The position numbers were made by a program, and so were the translations under genes. DNA of 64,000 bases from CAVXNB01 sp963763085 (GTDB lineage Bacteria; Actinomycetota; Acidimicrobiia; Acidimicrobiales; Bog-793). This document shows positions 16,503 through 23,280 of the stretch, piece after piece; within the stretch, counting starts at the first letter, position 1; each line of letters starts with the position of its first letter. The notes below the pieces were generated by a model. The model worked only from the letters and a program-made list of their open reading frames with translations. It made no database searches and was not told the origin of the DNA. The stretch is taken from contig CAVXNB010000008.1 of NCBI GenBank assembly GCA_963763085.1, forward strand, positions 434,001-498,000, written 5' to 3'.

Positions 16503-17291
16503 CTAAGCGATTAAGGCCGGCTTCGTAGCCTCGATCAGGAAGCGTTGGGCGTGGGCGACGAATGGACCCTCGCGAGCAATGCGTTCATGCAGGGACTCCA
16601 GCTTCTCGTGATAGCTCTCGGCGGTGAAGTCGGGGACGGTCCAGAAGACCTTGCGGAGGAAGTACACGATTGCTCCAACGTCGTAGTACACGGTCCGCAG
16701 AGATTGTTGCCGCACGTCGATCACTCGCAGCCCGACCCGCTCCGCCTCCTCAATCGCAAGCGCTGGTTCTCGCCACGGGCTGATCGGCTGTGGACCCATC
16801 ATGAAATCGGTGAGTTCGCGGTTGGACCCCGCTCCGACCTGCTGGGAAAAGTAGGTGCCGCCGGGTTGGAGCACCCGCGCAATCTCGTCCCACAGCGGGT
16901 ACGTCGGGTGTCGACTCACCACGAGGTCGAAAGCTCCATCAGGGAACGGCAGGTCCTCTTCGTCGTCGATTTCGACGACCGTGACGCCAAATCGCTGGAG
17001 GTTACGCCTTGCTAACTCGACGTTCGGCGGCCACGATTCGGTGGCTGCCAGGATGCCGGGTGGATCAGGCACCTGCGCGAGAACTTCTGCGAGGACCTCG
17101 CCCCCGCCGGTCTGAACGTCCAGCGCCGCTCGGGAATCGGCCATCCGAGAGGCGAGCATTCTGGCATAGCCCCACGACGGGCGTTCCTCCGTGGCCCGGC
17201 CGTCGAACCACGAAAAGTCCCAGCCGTCGACTGACACGGAAGCGCCTTCCGCTATCAACTCCTCGAAGCTTGGCGGATCTTGTCGGCTCAT
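16503..17291 (-). CDS. Class I SAM-dependent methyltransferase
   Basis: The 262-residue protein shows the Rossmann methyltransferase core. ALDVQTGGGEVLAEV is motif I (the glycine-rich SAM loop), ILAATESWPPNVELARRNL is motif II, and DEEDLPFPDGAFDLVVSRHPTYPLWDEIARVLQPGGTYFSQQ covers motifs III-IV. The C-terminal half is less conserved, so the substrate is unknown. The start MSRQDPPSFEELI at 17291 has GGGCGAG upstream; a longer in-frame start at 17369 would overlap the divergent gene. It precedes the Mo/W operon by 53 bp on the same strand but has no obvious link to it. Confidence 0.85.
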   Translation of the reverse strand: MSRQDPPSFEELIAEGASVSVDGWDFSWFDGRATEERPSWGYARMLASRMADSRAALDVQTGGGEVLAEVLAQVPDPPGILAATESWPPNVELARRNLQRFGVTVVEIDDEEDLPFPDGAFDLVVSRHPTYPLWDEIARVLQPGGTYFSQQVGAGSNRELTDFMMGPQPISPWREPALAIEEAERVGLRVIDVRQQSLRTVYYDVGAIVYFLRKVFWTVPDFTAESYHEKLESLHERIAREGPFVAHAQRFLIEATKPALIA

Positions 17292-17344
17292 TCTCGCCCT
17301 AGTGTTGCTCTGGCTTGCCCACAGGTGAACGATGGGGGTGGATG

Positions 17345-17785
17345 ATGGACGCGGCCGAACGCGACGCACAGGTGCGGAATTTCGTCCGGGAAGTCTGGAA
17401 CGGTAGAAACTACGAAGCGGCCGCCGACCTCTACGGTAACAACTACGTCAATCCCTTCGGGATAGGTCCCTCCGCAAGAACCGAGCCCATCCGCCACTAC
17501 CACGCCGCGTTCCCTGACCTGCACCTCGATGTCGAAGAGCTGATCGTGGCGGGCGACACGGTCGTGCTCAGGCTCACATTCCGGGGGACCGACACTGGAG
17601 GGTACTTGGGACGACCGCCGACCGGACGGGCGGTGGAGGAGTGGGTGGTTTGCATCATGCACTTCGAGGGTGACCGGGTCGTCCGTGAATGGATTGGTGC
17701 CGACAAGCTCGGCCTGTTCATCCAGCTTGGTGTTCTCGATGATCCGTGGCCGAGCCAGGTCCAGGCGCCCGCCGCGACGCGATAA
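17345..17785 (+). CDS. SnoaL-like ester cyclase/NTF2-fold protein
   Basis: This protein of about 146 residues has the SnoaL-like pattern. An N-terminal helix (AERDAQVRNFVREVWNGRNYEAAADLY) is followed by YVNPFGIGPSARTEPIRHYHAAFPDLHLDVEELIVAGDTVVLRLTF. GRPPTGRAVEEWVVCIMHFEGDRVVREW completes the NTF2-like barrel. Members include polyketide cyclases and many uncharacterised hydrolase-like proteins. The ATG at 17345 has GGGGG six bases upstream. It is divergent from the methyltransferase gene. The exact reaction is unknown. Confidence 0.85.
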   Translation: MDAAERDAQVRNFVREVWNGRNYEAAADLYGNNYVNPFGIGPSARTEPIRHYHAAFPDLHLDVEELIVAGDTVVLRLTFRGTDTGGYLGRPPTGRAVEEWVVCIMHFEGDRVVREWIGADKLGLFIQLGVLDDPWPSQVQAPAATR

Positions 17786-17903
17786 GGGGGTCTCGCCTTG
17801 GCCAGGGCCCTTTGGGGAGCGTCATCGGCGTGGACGGCTCCCCGCTGCGACGTCTCAAGCTCGATCCGACGAAGGACTATCAGCCCATGCCTTGAGGTCG
17901 AGA

Positions 17904-17951
17904 GATGTCTACGATGTCTCGCGACACCTGTCTCCGATGTCTTGAGACATC
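17904..17951. repeat. Cluster of GATGTCT repeats ending in a palindrome, next to tRNA-Ser
   Basis: GATGTCT occurs in direct orientation at 17904, 17913 and 17936. The last copy is completed by AGACATC (17945-17951) to form the perfect inverted repeat GATGTCTTGAGACATC. A smaller GACACCTGTC palindrome lies at 17923-17932. The block ends six bases before the tRNA-Ser 3' end. It could be a remnant insertion-sequence end or an operator. No transposase gene is adjacent. The rest of the gap from 17786 holds nothing recognisable. Confidence 0.55.
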
Positions 17952-17957
17952 ACAGAG

Positions 17958-18046
17958 CGGAGAGGGAGGGATTTGAACCCTCGGACCCAGTCTCCCAGGT
18001 CAACTCATTAGCAGTGAGTCCGATTCGGCCGCTCTCGCACCTCTCC
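17958..18046 (-). tRNA. tRNA-Ser (anticodon GCT)
   Basis: The minus strand forms a class II tRNA of 89 bases. The acceptor stem is GGAGAGG/CCTCTCC, and the anticodon stem ACTCA/TGAGT encloses the loop CTGCTAA, so the anticodon is GCT. A long variable arm lies between anticodon and T-arms, as in all bacterial tRNA-Ser. The T-loop is TTCAAAT. The discriminator is G and CCA is not encoded. Confidence 0.93.
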
Positions 18047-18069
18047 TAGCGCTCCACTCTAGTTGGGAC

Positions 18070-18549
18070 GTGAAGGGCAAAGTCGACGGGGTCCAATGGT
18101 TGAAGCGCTTTCGGAAGGCTGACCTCGCACAGGCCCGGAAGGAGCGCCTCGATCGCGACTTCGCGCGAGGCCTGCCGATCGACCTTGGGGCTAAGCAGTT
18201 CGTTGCTCCCGAGGAACCTGAGGCTCCCGGACCGCTGACGGTGTTCGACCTGACAGAGCTGTACTTCGTCAGCACTCCAAGTGCCCCGCAACGAAGACGG
18301 CAGCAGCCCGCCCCTTCAACCGGGCGCGCCGGTGGTTGTTGGTCGCTGGCGCTGAGCCGGACGGGCGTGACTCGAGGCCGTGGCGGATTTCCTGGAATCT
18401 TGGTGGGCATAGACCCCGAGGAGGCGGCCCGCAAAGCTCTGATAAGAGTTCTCAGGGACGTGCTGGGCAGCGACCGGCTGAAACGGTTCGGCTCGTTCTG
18501 TCACCGGATGCCGCCGGTCATTTGTTGGTACACGAGGCCGCCGTGCTGA
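18070..18549 (+). pseudogene. Possible small or decayed gene of unknown function
   Basis: Between tRNA-Ser and the DUF1684 gene (18047-18779) no confident gene exists. The best candidate is this frame, whose first 65 codons look coding: G/C-rich third positions and a balanced charged sequence such as VDGVQWLKRFRKADLAQARK. After about 18290 the composition becomes Arg/Gly/Pro-rich, as if the frame had been lost. A different frame (18336-18617) is open beyond that point. I recognise no family. It may be a remnant left beside a tRNA integration hotspot. Confidence 0.25.
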
Positions 18550-18779
18550 TCTGCTCGTCGTCGGAAGTCACGGCCATGGTCGCGGAACTCTTACCGGTGC
18601 GCTGCTCGGGTCAGTGAGCCGGTACTGCACGAACCATGCAACATGCCCAGTCGTAGTGATTAGGGTGCCCATTCACGGCTAACGCTGGCGAACCCTCACT
18701 GTCGCGGCGCGGCGCATGGCATCAGAGCTTGGGGCAACTTGCGGCTTACTCGGCTGAACCTGCTTGCCACCTGTCGAGT

Positions 18780-19442
18780 TCAAGCGGTGGCCGCCCAATT
18801 GGCTTCGCCCGCCCGCATGGCTTCGTCGGCGAACGCCGTCACCTGCGGCAGGCGTTCGCCGACGGCGACCGGCTCAAGCAACCTGTTGCCGATTGGCGCC
18901 AGCGGGCAGGCCCAAGCAGGATCGTAGGCGCACGACGGGTTGTAGGCGAAGTTGAGGTCGAGAATCAGCCGTCCGCGGCCAGTCGTGGGGTCAAAGTCAC
19001 CGCCCAGGTCGGCACCCTTCACCGTATCAATCACGTACCGGCCACCGCCGTACGATGACGGGCTCGGATCGCTGAAGGGCACAAATACGCCTCCGCCGTA
19101 GCCAGCGATCCACCACACGTCGAGTTGACCGAGCCCGTCAAGCCGTACACGCCCGAATCGGCGGAGACACACCGTCCCATCGGTTCCGGTGACAACCTCC
19201 AGCGAGCGCTGCGGAAGGTCCGTCTCGACGGGGACCTCGAAGCGAAATGCGGCATCGTAGCTCCCGTAGGTAAGCCCCGTGAAGCTCGCGGGTTCGGGAA
19301 TGGGGCTGGAGGGATGCGAGGCGAATAGCTGGTCACGACGAGCGCACCACAGGGCGTGTGCTTCGCGTGGAGAATCGCTCGATCGCACGCCGCCGTACAG
19401 CTCGGCGACTTCGCGGCGCCAGTCGAGAAGGCTCATGGACAT
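18780..19442 (-). CDS. DUF1684 domain protein
   Basis: The 220-residue protein matches the DUF1684 pattern: an N-terminal LLDWRREVAELYGGVR, then the REAHALWCARRDQLFASHPSSPI segment. A beta-rich middle follows (YDAAFRFEVPVE, GGGVFVPFSDPSP, GRYVIDTVKGADLG). The end has RLILDLNFAYNPSCAYDPAWACPLAPIGNRLLEPVAVGE, in which NPSCAY and CPLAP..N are strongly conserved. The biochemical role of the family is unknown. It has no clear operon partner. Confidence 0.88.
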   Translation of the reverse strand: MSMSLLDWRREVAELYGGVRSSDSPREAHALWCARRDQLFASHPSSPIPEPASFTGLTYGSYDAAFRFEVPVETDLPQRSLEVVTGTDGTVCLRRFGRVRLDGLGQLDVWWIAGYGGGVFVPFSDPSPSSYGGGRYVIDTVKGADLGGDFDPTTGRGRLILDLNFAYNPSCAYDPAWACPLAPIGNRLLEPVAVGERLPQVTAFADEAMRAGEANWAATA

Positions 19443-19590
19443 CGGTCATCACCTTTTCCAAGTATTCGTTGCCGACGCGGTCTGCGGCGGCACCATCGGT
19501 CGGCACGGTGCAGTTGCCAGGCCCGGTCCGAACAGTTGCGTGGGCCTCGGCCGCCAACGAGAGCCTCCTCGCAAGCTCCCGGCGGCGAGC

Positions 19591-20172
19591 TCAGAGCACG
19601 ACGGTGACCACCCGATGCTCGGAGTGAGCGAGCACCCTGATGGTGTCGCCGACGCGGATCGTCCCGGATTTGAGGACGTTCATGCAGATGCCGCCTCGGC
19701 GTGCCGCCAGGGCACGGGTCATGCCCGGCTCGGTGATCGTCTCGATATACCGACAGGGAGGTCGCGGTCTGTCATAGGCGAGCACTGCCTCACCGATCGC
19801 GACGTGCACCCCGATCAGGCTTCGAAACGGCAGTCCCCTCGTCACGATATTGCGGCGGTGCTGACCCGTCCCGACGTCCATGCCGTACATTTCGACGATC
19901 TCGTCGAGAGCCTCGCCCTCGACGAGCGTGACCTGGCAGTAGTCAAGGCCGCTCCAGTAACCCGTTCTTGTGAAGTAGCGATCACCGGCGAGCCCACGAC
20001 CGGCGACGGCCGAGACCGCATCTGCGGCCACCATCGGAGCACCGGCGCGGGTGGTTACAAAGATCGCCTCGACAGAGCCCGAGCCGTCGAAGGCTGGCCG
20101 CCGAGACTCCTCGGCTGCCTCCGCCGATTTCCTCGGAGGCCGTGTGACGACTCGGCTCGTATTCTCAGCCAT
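19591..20172 (-). CDS. MOSC-domain protein
   Basis: The 193-residue protein carries a MOSC (molybdenum cofactor sulfurase C-terminal) beta-barrel. GRGLAGDRYF is the conserved start of the domain, followed by VTLVEGEALDEI, QHRRNIVTRGL, VAIGEAVLAYDRPRPPCRYIE with the conserved Cys, and GGICMNVLKSGTIRVGD. MOSC proteins bind molybdenum cofactor or persulfide sulfur and act in Moco transfer or N-hydroxyl reduction. It sits 3 kb from the Mo/W operon but in a different transcript. It is 18 bp downstream of the monooxygenase-like gene and may be co-transcribed with it. Confidence 0.9.
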   Translation of the reverse strand: MAENTSRVVTRPPRKSAEAAEESRRPAFDGSGSVEAIFVTTRAGAPMVAADAVSAVAGRGLAGDRYFTRTGYWSGLDYCQVTLVEGEALDEIVEMYGMDVGTGQHRRNIVTRGLPFRSLIGVHVAIGEAVLAYDRPRPPCRYIETITEPGMTRALAARRGGICMNVLKSGTIRVGDTIRVLAHSEHRVVTVVL

Positions 20173-20190
20173 GGAGCGGCTCCTTCTGCC

Positions 20191-20487
20191 CTATTTGACT
20201 GCGATGACGTCGACCAGACGGATGTCGGGGTCTCGGGCCAGCAAATCCGCGCCGACGCCGGCGAGTGCCTGCGGAATCTCACCGTTGAGGTGTGCTTTGC
20301 GAGCCTCCGTCGTCTCGAACGTGTCGAAGATGCCGTAGCTGGTGTCGTCAATCTTGAACGTGTACCAAGTCACGGTGCCCGGTTCCGCTGCCGCGATGGC
20401 ACGACCCCTCTCGAGGAAGGCGCCGAGCTCGCCGCCCTTTTCCGGCTTGGCCTCGAGCAGTGCGAGCAATCCAAATTTTACAGTCAT
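20191..20487 (-). CDS. Antibiotic-biosynthesis-monooxygenase (ABM) fold protein
   Basis: This 98-residue protein has the dimeric alpha/beta-barrel ABM pattern: VKFGLLALLEAKPEKGGELGAFLERGRAIAAAEPGTVTWYTFKIDD, then YGIFDTFETTEARKAHLNGEIPQAL. Such small proteins include heme or quinone monooxygenases and stress proteins. GGAAG precedes the ATG at 20487, which overlaps the stop of the peroxiredoxin-like gene upstream (ATGA), so the two are expressed together. The substrate is unknown. Confidence 0.88.
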   Translation of the reverse strand: MTVKFGLLALLEAKPEKGGELGAFLERGRAIAAAEPGTVTWYTFKIDDTSYGIFDTFETTEARKAHLNGEIPQALAGVGADLLARDPDIRLVDVIAVK

Positions 20488-21176
20488 TGACACTTCCTTT
20501 GGTCGGGCGAAACTCGCAGGCGTTCGCTGTCGAGCGCGGCCAGGATATTGCGTGTTTCGGAGCGGGTTGTGTAGTCGGGGTGGACGTCTATCCATCGAAG
20601 GACGTGGTTGCCGTCCAGGATGAGGGTGGTAGGCATGGGGAGCCCGGTGGTGCCGTCGGCATTGACCGCGGGGAGATCCAAGCCGAGAAGGAGCTGAGCG
20701 ACTCGTGCCCCAGACGTCGGGACCGTGAGGATCCCAAGGTGGCTGGCCAGGGTATTGCGGGGGTCGGAGAGCACTGTGAAGGCTAGGTCGTTCTTCTGCT
20801 GCATGCTCAACGTTTCGTCCGCTGTCTGGGGACTGATGGCGATCAGCCGAACATGTCTCTCTACGAGTGCGGGGAGCAGCCAGGTCTGGTAGTCGTTCAG
20901 GCCGATGTTGCAGTAGGGGCACCAGGCGCCACGGTAGAACACCACAACCGCTGGCCCCCCAGCTGTGGCGGCGTAGAGCGATGTTGCTTCGCCCTGAGCA
21001 TCCATTAGGCCGACGTCGGGCAGGATGGCTCCCAGCGGGGCGATGCCGTATGGGATGCCCGTTGCTCCAAGCGCTGTCTGTTCGCGGGCGAAGGCGCGCA
21101 TCAACTTGTTCAGCGATTGCTCGGTCCTGCTCGCAATCGTGCCCTCGACCTGCTCAGCGATCGTGGCAGTGCTCAC
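20484..21176 (-). CDS. Peroxiredoxin-like protein (AhpC/TSA family)
   Basis: The 230-residue protein has a thioredoxin-like fold with the active-site region VVVFYRGAWCPYCNIGLNDYQ. The CPYC pair replaces the single peroxidatic Cys of classic AhpC, as in many actinobacterial AhpC/TSA relatives. LIAISPQTADETLSMQQKNDLAFTVLSDPRNTLA matches the following core. An N-terminal helical extension of about 45 residues precedes the domain. It probably reduces peroxides or disulfides. The GTG start at 21176 has GGGAGA upstream. It is divergent from another protein of the same family at 21572. Confidence 0.88.
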   Translation of the reverse strand: MSTATIAEQVEGTIASRTEQSLNKLMRAFAREQTALGATGIPYGIAPLGAILPDVGLMDAQGEATSLYAATAGGPAVVVFYRGAWCPYCNIGLNDYQTWLLPALVERHVRLIAISPQTADETLSMQQKNDLAFTVLSDPRNTLASHLGILTVPTSGARVAQLLLGLDLPAVNADGTTGLPMPTTLILDGNHVLRWIDVHPDYTTRSETRNILAALDSERLRVSPDQRKCQ

Positions 21177-21389
21177 TTCATTATCTCCCGTCCGTATCGT
21201 TCGACGGGCACCCAGCCCGTCGAACTATCAGCATCAGGTGACGGCCGACTCTTACCTTGGGCGGCGATGCCCGTCACCTTCTTCGGCTGCGGAGTCGGGC
21301 GGCGACTCCGGACTCCGGCCCTCTCTCGAGTATCGGCTGCCAGCGACGGTGCAGGTAAGAATCGAGTGTGACTTCGCCGCCAATCTTGC

Positions 21390-21452
21390 GTGACCACCTG
21401 CCTTGATCGCAGAACCGCGCTGATCACCGGAGCCGGACGCGGCATCTGGCAT
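21390..21452 (+). pseudogene. Remnant of a short-chain dehydrogenase N-terminus
   Basis: The frame from GTG 21390 reads LDRRTALITGAGRGI, which is the start of a short-chain dehydrogenase (TGxxxGI nucleotide loop), but the similarity stops after about 20 residues. The frame then reads meaningless sequence to a stop at 21573. The next gene begins at 21572. It looks like a deletion remnant in the 395-bp gap between the two divergent peroxiredoxin-like genes. I see no other gene in that gap. Confidence 0.45.
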
Positions 21453-21571
21453 GCGGTGGCGCTTCAACTTTCCGTCCTGCCCGGTTTCGCATCGATTCGG
21501 ACTCCCGCAGCCGAAAGAAGCTCCCGTCCAACCCCTGACCGTGACCTGATTGATCAACACAGGAGACCCTC

Positions 21572-22102
21572 ATGACACTGCACCCAGGCGACGCGTTCCC
21601 ATCTCTTACCGTGACGCCACCCGATGAGCCAGCACTCCGCCTTCCCGAGGCGTTTGCCGGCCACTTCGGCGTGGTCCTGTTTTATCGAGGCTCATGGTGC
21701 CCATACTGCAATGCACAGTTGCGAGCATTCCAACGTGATCACGACAGCCTGACTGAGGTGGACGCCAAGGTCGTCGCCCTCTCCGTGGATGACGAGGCCA
21801 CAACCCGGGCCCTGATCCCGAAGCACGGTCTGGAGTACCCCGTCGGTCACAGCGCCGACGCCCGGGCCATCGCAGCGGCGACCGGCGCGTTCGTCAACGA
21901 CGAGCCGACGTTTCTCCAGTCCACCGGGTTTGTGCTCGACCCGACGGGTCGGGTTGTCGTCAGCGTGTATTCCAGCGGAGCCATCGGACGGCTCGTGCCC
22001 GAGGATGTGGTCGGCCTCATCCGCTACCTGCGCCAGCACGCCCCTGCTGAACAACCGAGCATTCCCGCGACGAACTCAGGCGACCCGGCTCCCAGCCGGT
22101 AA
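21572..22102 (+). CDS. Peroxiredoxin-like protein (AhpC/TSA family)
   Basis: The 176-residue protein has the domain from near its first residue: LHPGDAFPSLTV, then VVLFYRGSWCPYCNAQLRAFQRDHDSL with a CPYC pair. VVALSVDDEATTRALIPKHGLEYPVGHS and a closing RVVVSVYSSGAIGRLVPEDVVGLIRYL follow. It lacks the N-terminal helical extension of its divergent relative at 20484-21176. AGGAGACC lies 8 to 10 bases before the ATG. The likely role is thiol-dependent peroxide reduction in the cytoplasm. The Ser/Pro-rich tail (last 15 residues) is unconserved. Confidence 0.88.
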   Translation: MTLHPGDAFPSLTVTPPDEPALRLPEAFAGHFGVVLFYRGSWCPYCNAQLRAFQRDHDSLTEVDAKVVALSVDDEATTRALIPKHGLEYPVGHSADARAIAAATGAFVNDEPTFLQSTGFVLDPTGRVVVSVYSSGAIGRLVPEDVVGLIRYLRQHAPAEQPSIPATNSGDPAPSR

Positions 22103-22197
22103 CGCTCGAAACTGGTCGAGAACGCATTCGCCAGCTGGCCGCCTTCAGGCGTTGCTTCGGCCGCTACCTTCGGTCGAGTCGAACCGCAATGTCCATG

Positions 22198-22422
22198 TCA
22201 GTTCGCCGGATCGGTGATCGCGGCCAGCAGCCCCTCGTAGTCCTCCGAGCACGGTCCGCACGCACGCAGGTGGGCGGTGACGCCCGGGTACCGGTCCGCT
22301 ACTGCTGCGGGATCGCTGACCGCCAGCTCGACGTAGACGTGCAGCACCGCCATCGCCTCCTCGCATCCGACATCGCTGGGATCGGTCTGCAAGAAGCGTT
22401 CCAGTGCCGACTCGCCGCTCAC
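22198..22422 (-). CDS. Putative anti-sigma factor, zinc-finger type
   Basis: The 74-residue protein carries a Cys/His pattern: GCEEAMAVLHVYVEL followed by HLRACGPCSEDYEGL. The HxxxCxxC part matches the zinc-binding anti-sigma (ZAS) consensus. No membrane helix is present, so it would be a soluble, possibly redox-responsive anti-sigma factor. Its GTG start overlaps the stop of the ECF sigma gene (GTGA), the usual arrangement for a sigma factor and its inhibitor. Identification rests on context and the short motif. Confidence 0.7.
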   Translation of the reverse strand: MSGESALERFLQTDPSDVGCEEAMAVLHVYVELAVSDPAAVADRYPGVTAHLRACGPCSEDYEGLLAAITDPAN

Positions 22423-23102
22423 GGTCGCCTCGAAGTCTCGGTGTCCAGATACCCGTTAGCGACCAGTTCGGCTCGTAACTTACGTCTGGCGTCAAACAAG
22501 GTCTTGTAGATGGCGTTGCGATTCGAGCCGAACTCTGCAACGAGGGCGTCGAGAGGGACACCGTTGACCACGATGGCCACGAAGAGCCGACGCTGCCAGT
22601 CCGTGAGAACGTCGTCCACCGCCCGGTGCAAGGCCGTCACCAGATCTCGCCACTCTGACTCCGAGGCCGGCTCCAAGCCGAACCGGTCAGGTAGCCGGTC
22701 CCAGTCCTCGGCATCCATGGCAACACTCGGATGGCGCCAGAAGTGCCGACCGATCTTCGTCGACACCTCGAGAATGACGAACTTGTATGCCCACGTGGTG
22801 AATCGGCACTCGCCACGGAATTGCGCGACCTTGGCGGTGATGGCCACCAACGCGTCGGCAGCTGCCTGGTGCGCGACGTCGTCGAGCTCGGGGCCGCCGA
22901 TCTGCAGGTGCCCGCTGCGCCGGCGCACCTCGGCGCGAGCGATCCGCAGGAGCAGTTCGTGAAGCCGGACGAGGGCCGTCTCCCTCTCCGCTTCGCTGCC
23001 ATCGAACGAGCGCAGCCACCCGGCGGAATCAGGATCCATGGCCCGGCGCACTAGAGGAAACGTGCTGCTCGCCGCCGGACCTGCTGACGTCATGACCGAC
23101 AT
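22419..23102 (-). CDS. ECF-type RNA polymerase sigma factor
   Basis: The protein (about 227 residues from the chosen start) has region 2 as LHELLLRIARAEVRRRSG...ELDDVAHQAAADALVAITAKVAQFRGECRFTTWAYKFVILEV, where FTTWAYK is the region 2.3-2.4 signature. Region 4 is RAVDDVLTDWQRRLFVAIVVNGVPLDALVAEFGSNRNAIYKTLFDARRKLR, ending with the helix-turn-helix. It should direct transcription of a small regulon under control of the overlapping anti-sigma gene. The start is uncertain: ATGs at 23102, 23093 and 23039 are in frame and none has a clear ribosome site. The divergent secreted protein gene is the obvious target candidate. Confidence 0.85.
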   Translation of the reverse strand: MSVMTSAGPAASSTFPLVRRAMDPDSAGWLRSFDGSEAERETALVRLHELLLRIARAEVRRRSGHLQIGGPELDDVAHQAAADALVAITAKVAQFRGECRFTTWAYKFVILEVSTKIGRHFWRHPSVAMDAEDWDRLPDRFGLEPASESEWRDLVTALHRAVDDVLTDWQRRLFVAIVVNGVPLDALVAEFGSNRNAIYKTLFDARRKLRAELVANGYLDTETSRRP

Positions 23103-23185
23103 GCTACAGAGATGCCCGGCGCGGGTGCCCGTCCGCCAGCCGCTCAGCATGGCCCGCTCCTCGCTCCTCCTCGCTCGGCAACAAC

Positions 23186-23224
23186 GACGTAAGACGCGGA
23201 CGTAAGACGCGGACGTAAGACGCG
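23186..23224. repeat. Three direct 13-bp repeats in a divergent promoter region
   Basis: GACGTAAGACGCG is repeated exactly three times in tandem (23186, 23199, 23212). The block lies 84-122 bp upstream of the sigma-factor start on one side and 57 bp upstream of the secreted-protein start on the other. Tandem sites with a 13-bp period suggest binding of a regulator, or stacked promoter elements for the adjacent ECF sigma factor. Confidence 0.7.
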
Positions 23225-23280
23225 AAGGTGAGCGGGAAGCGAACCTCCGATGACCATTGTCGGCCACAGAAAGGAAATTT

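Noticed and set aside
23186..23224. CRISPR array or IS end
   Set aside because: Three contiguous 13-bp units without spacers and without inverted partners; a regulatory repeat is more likely.
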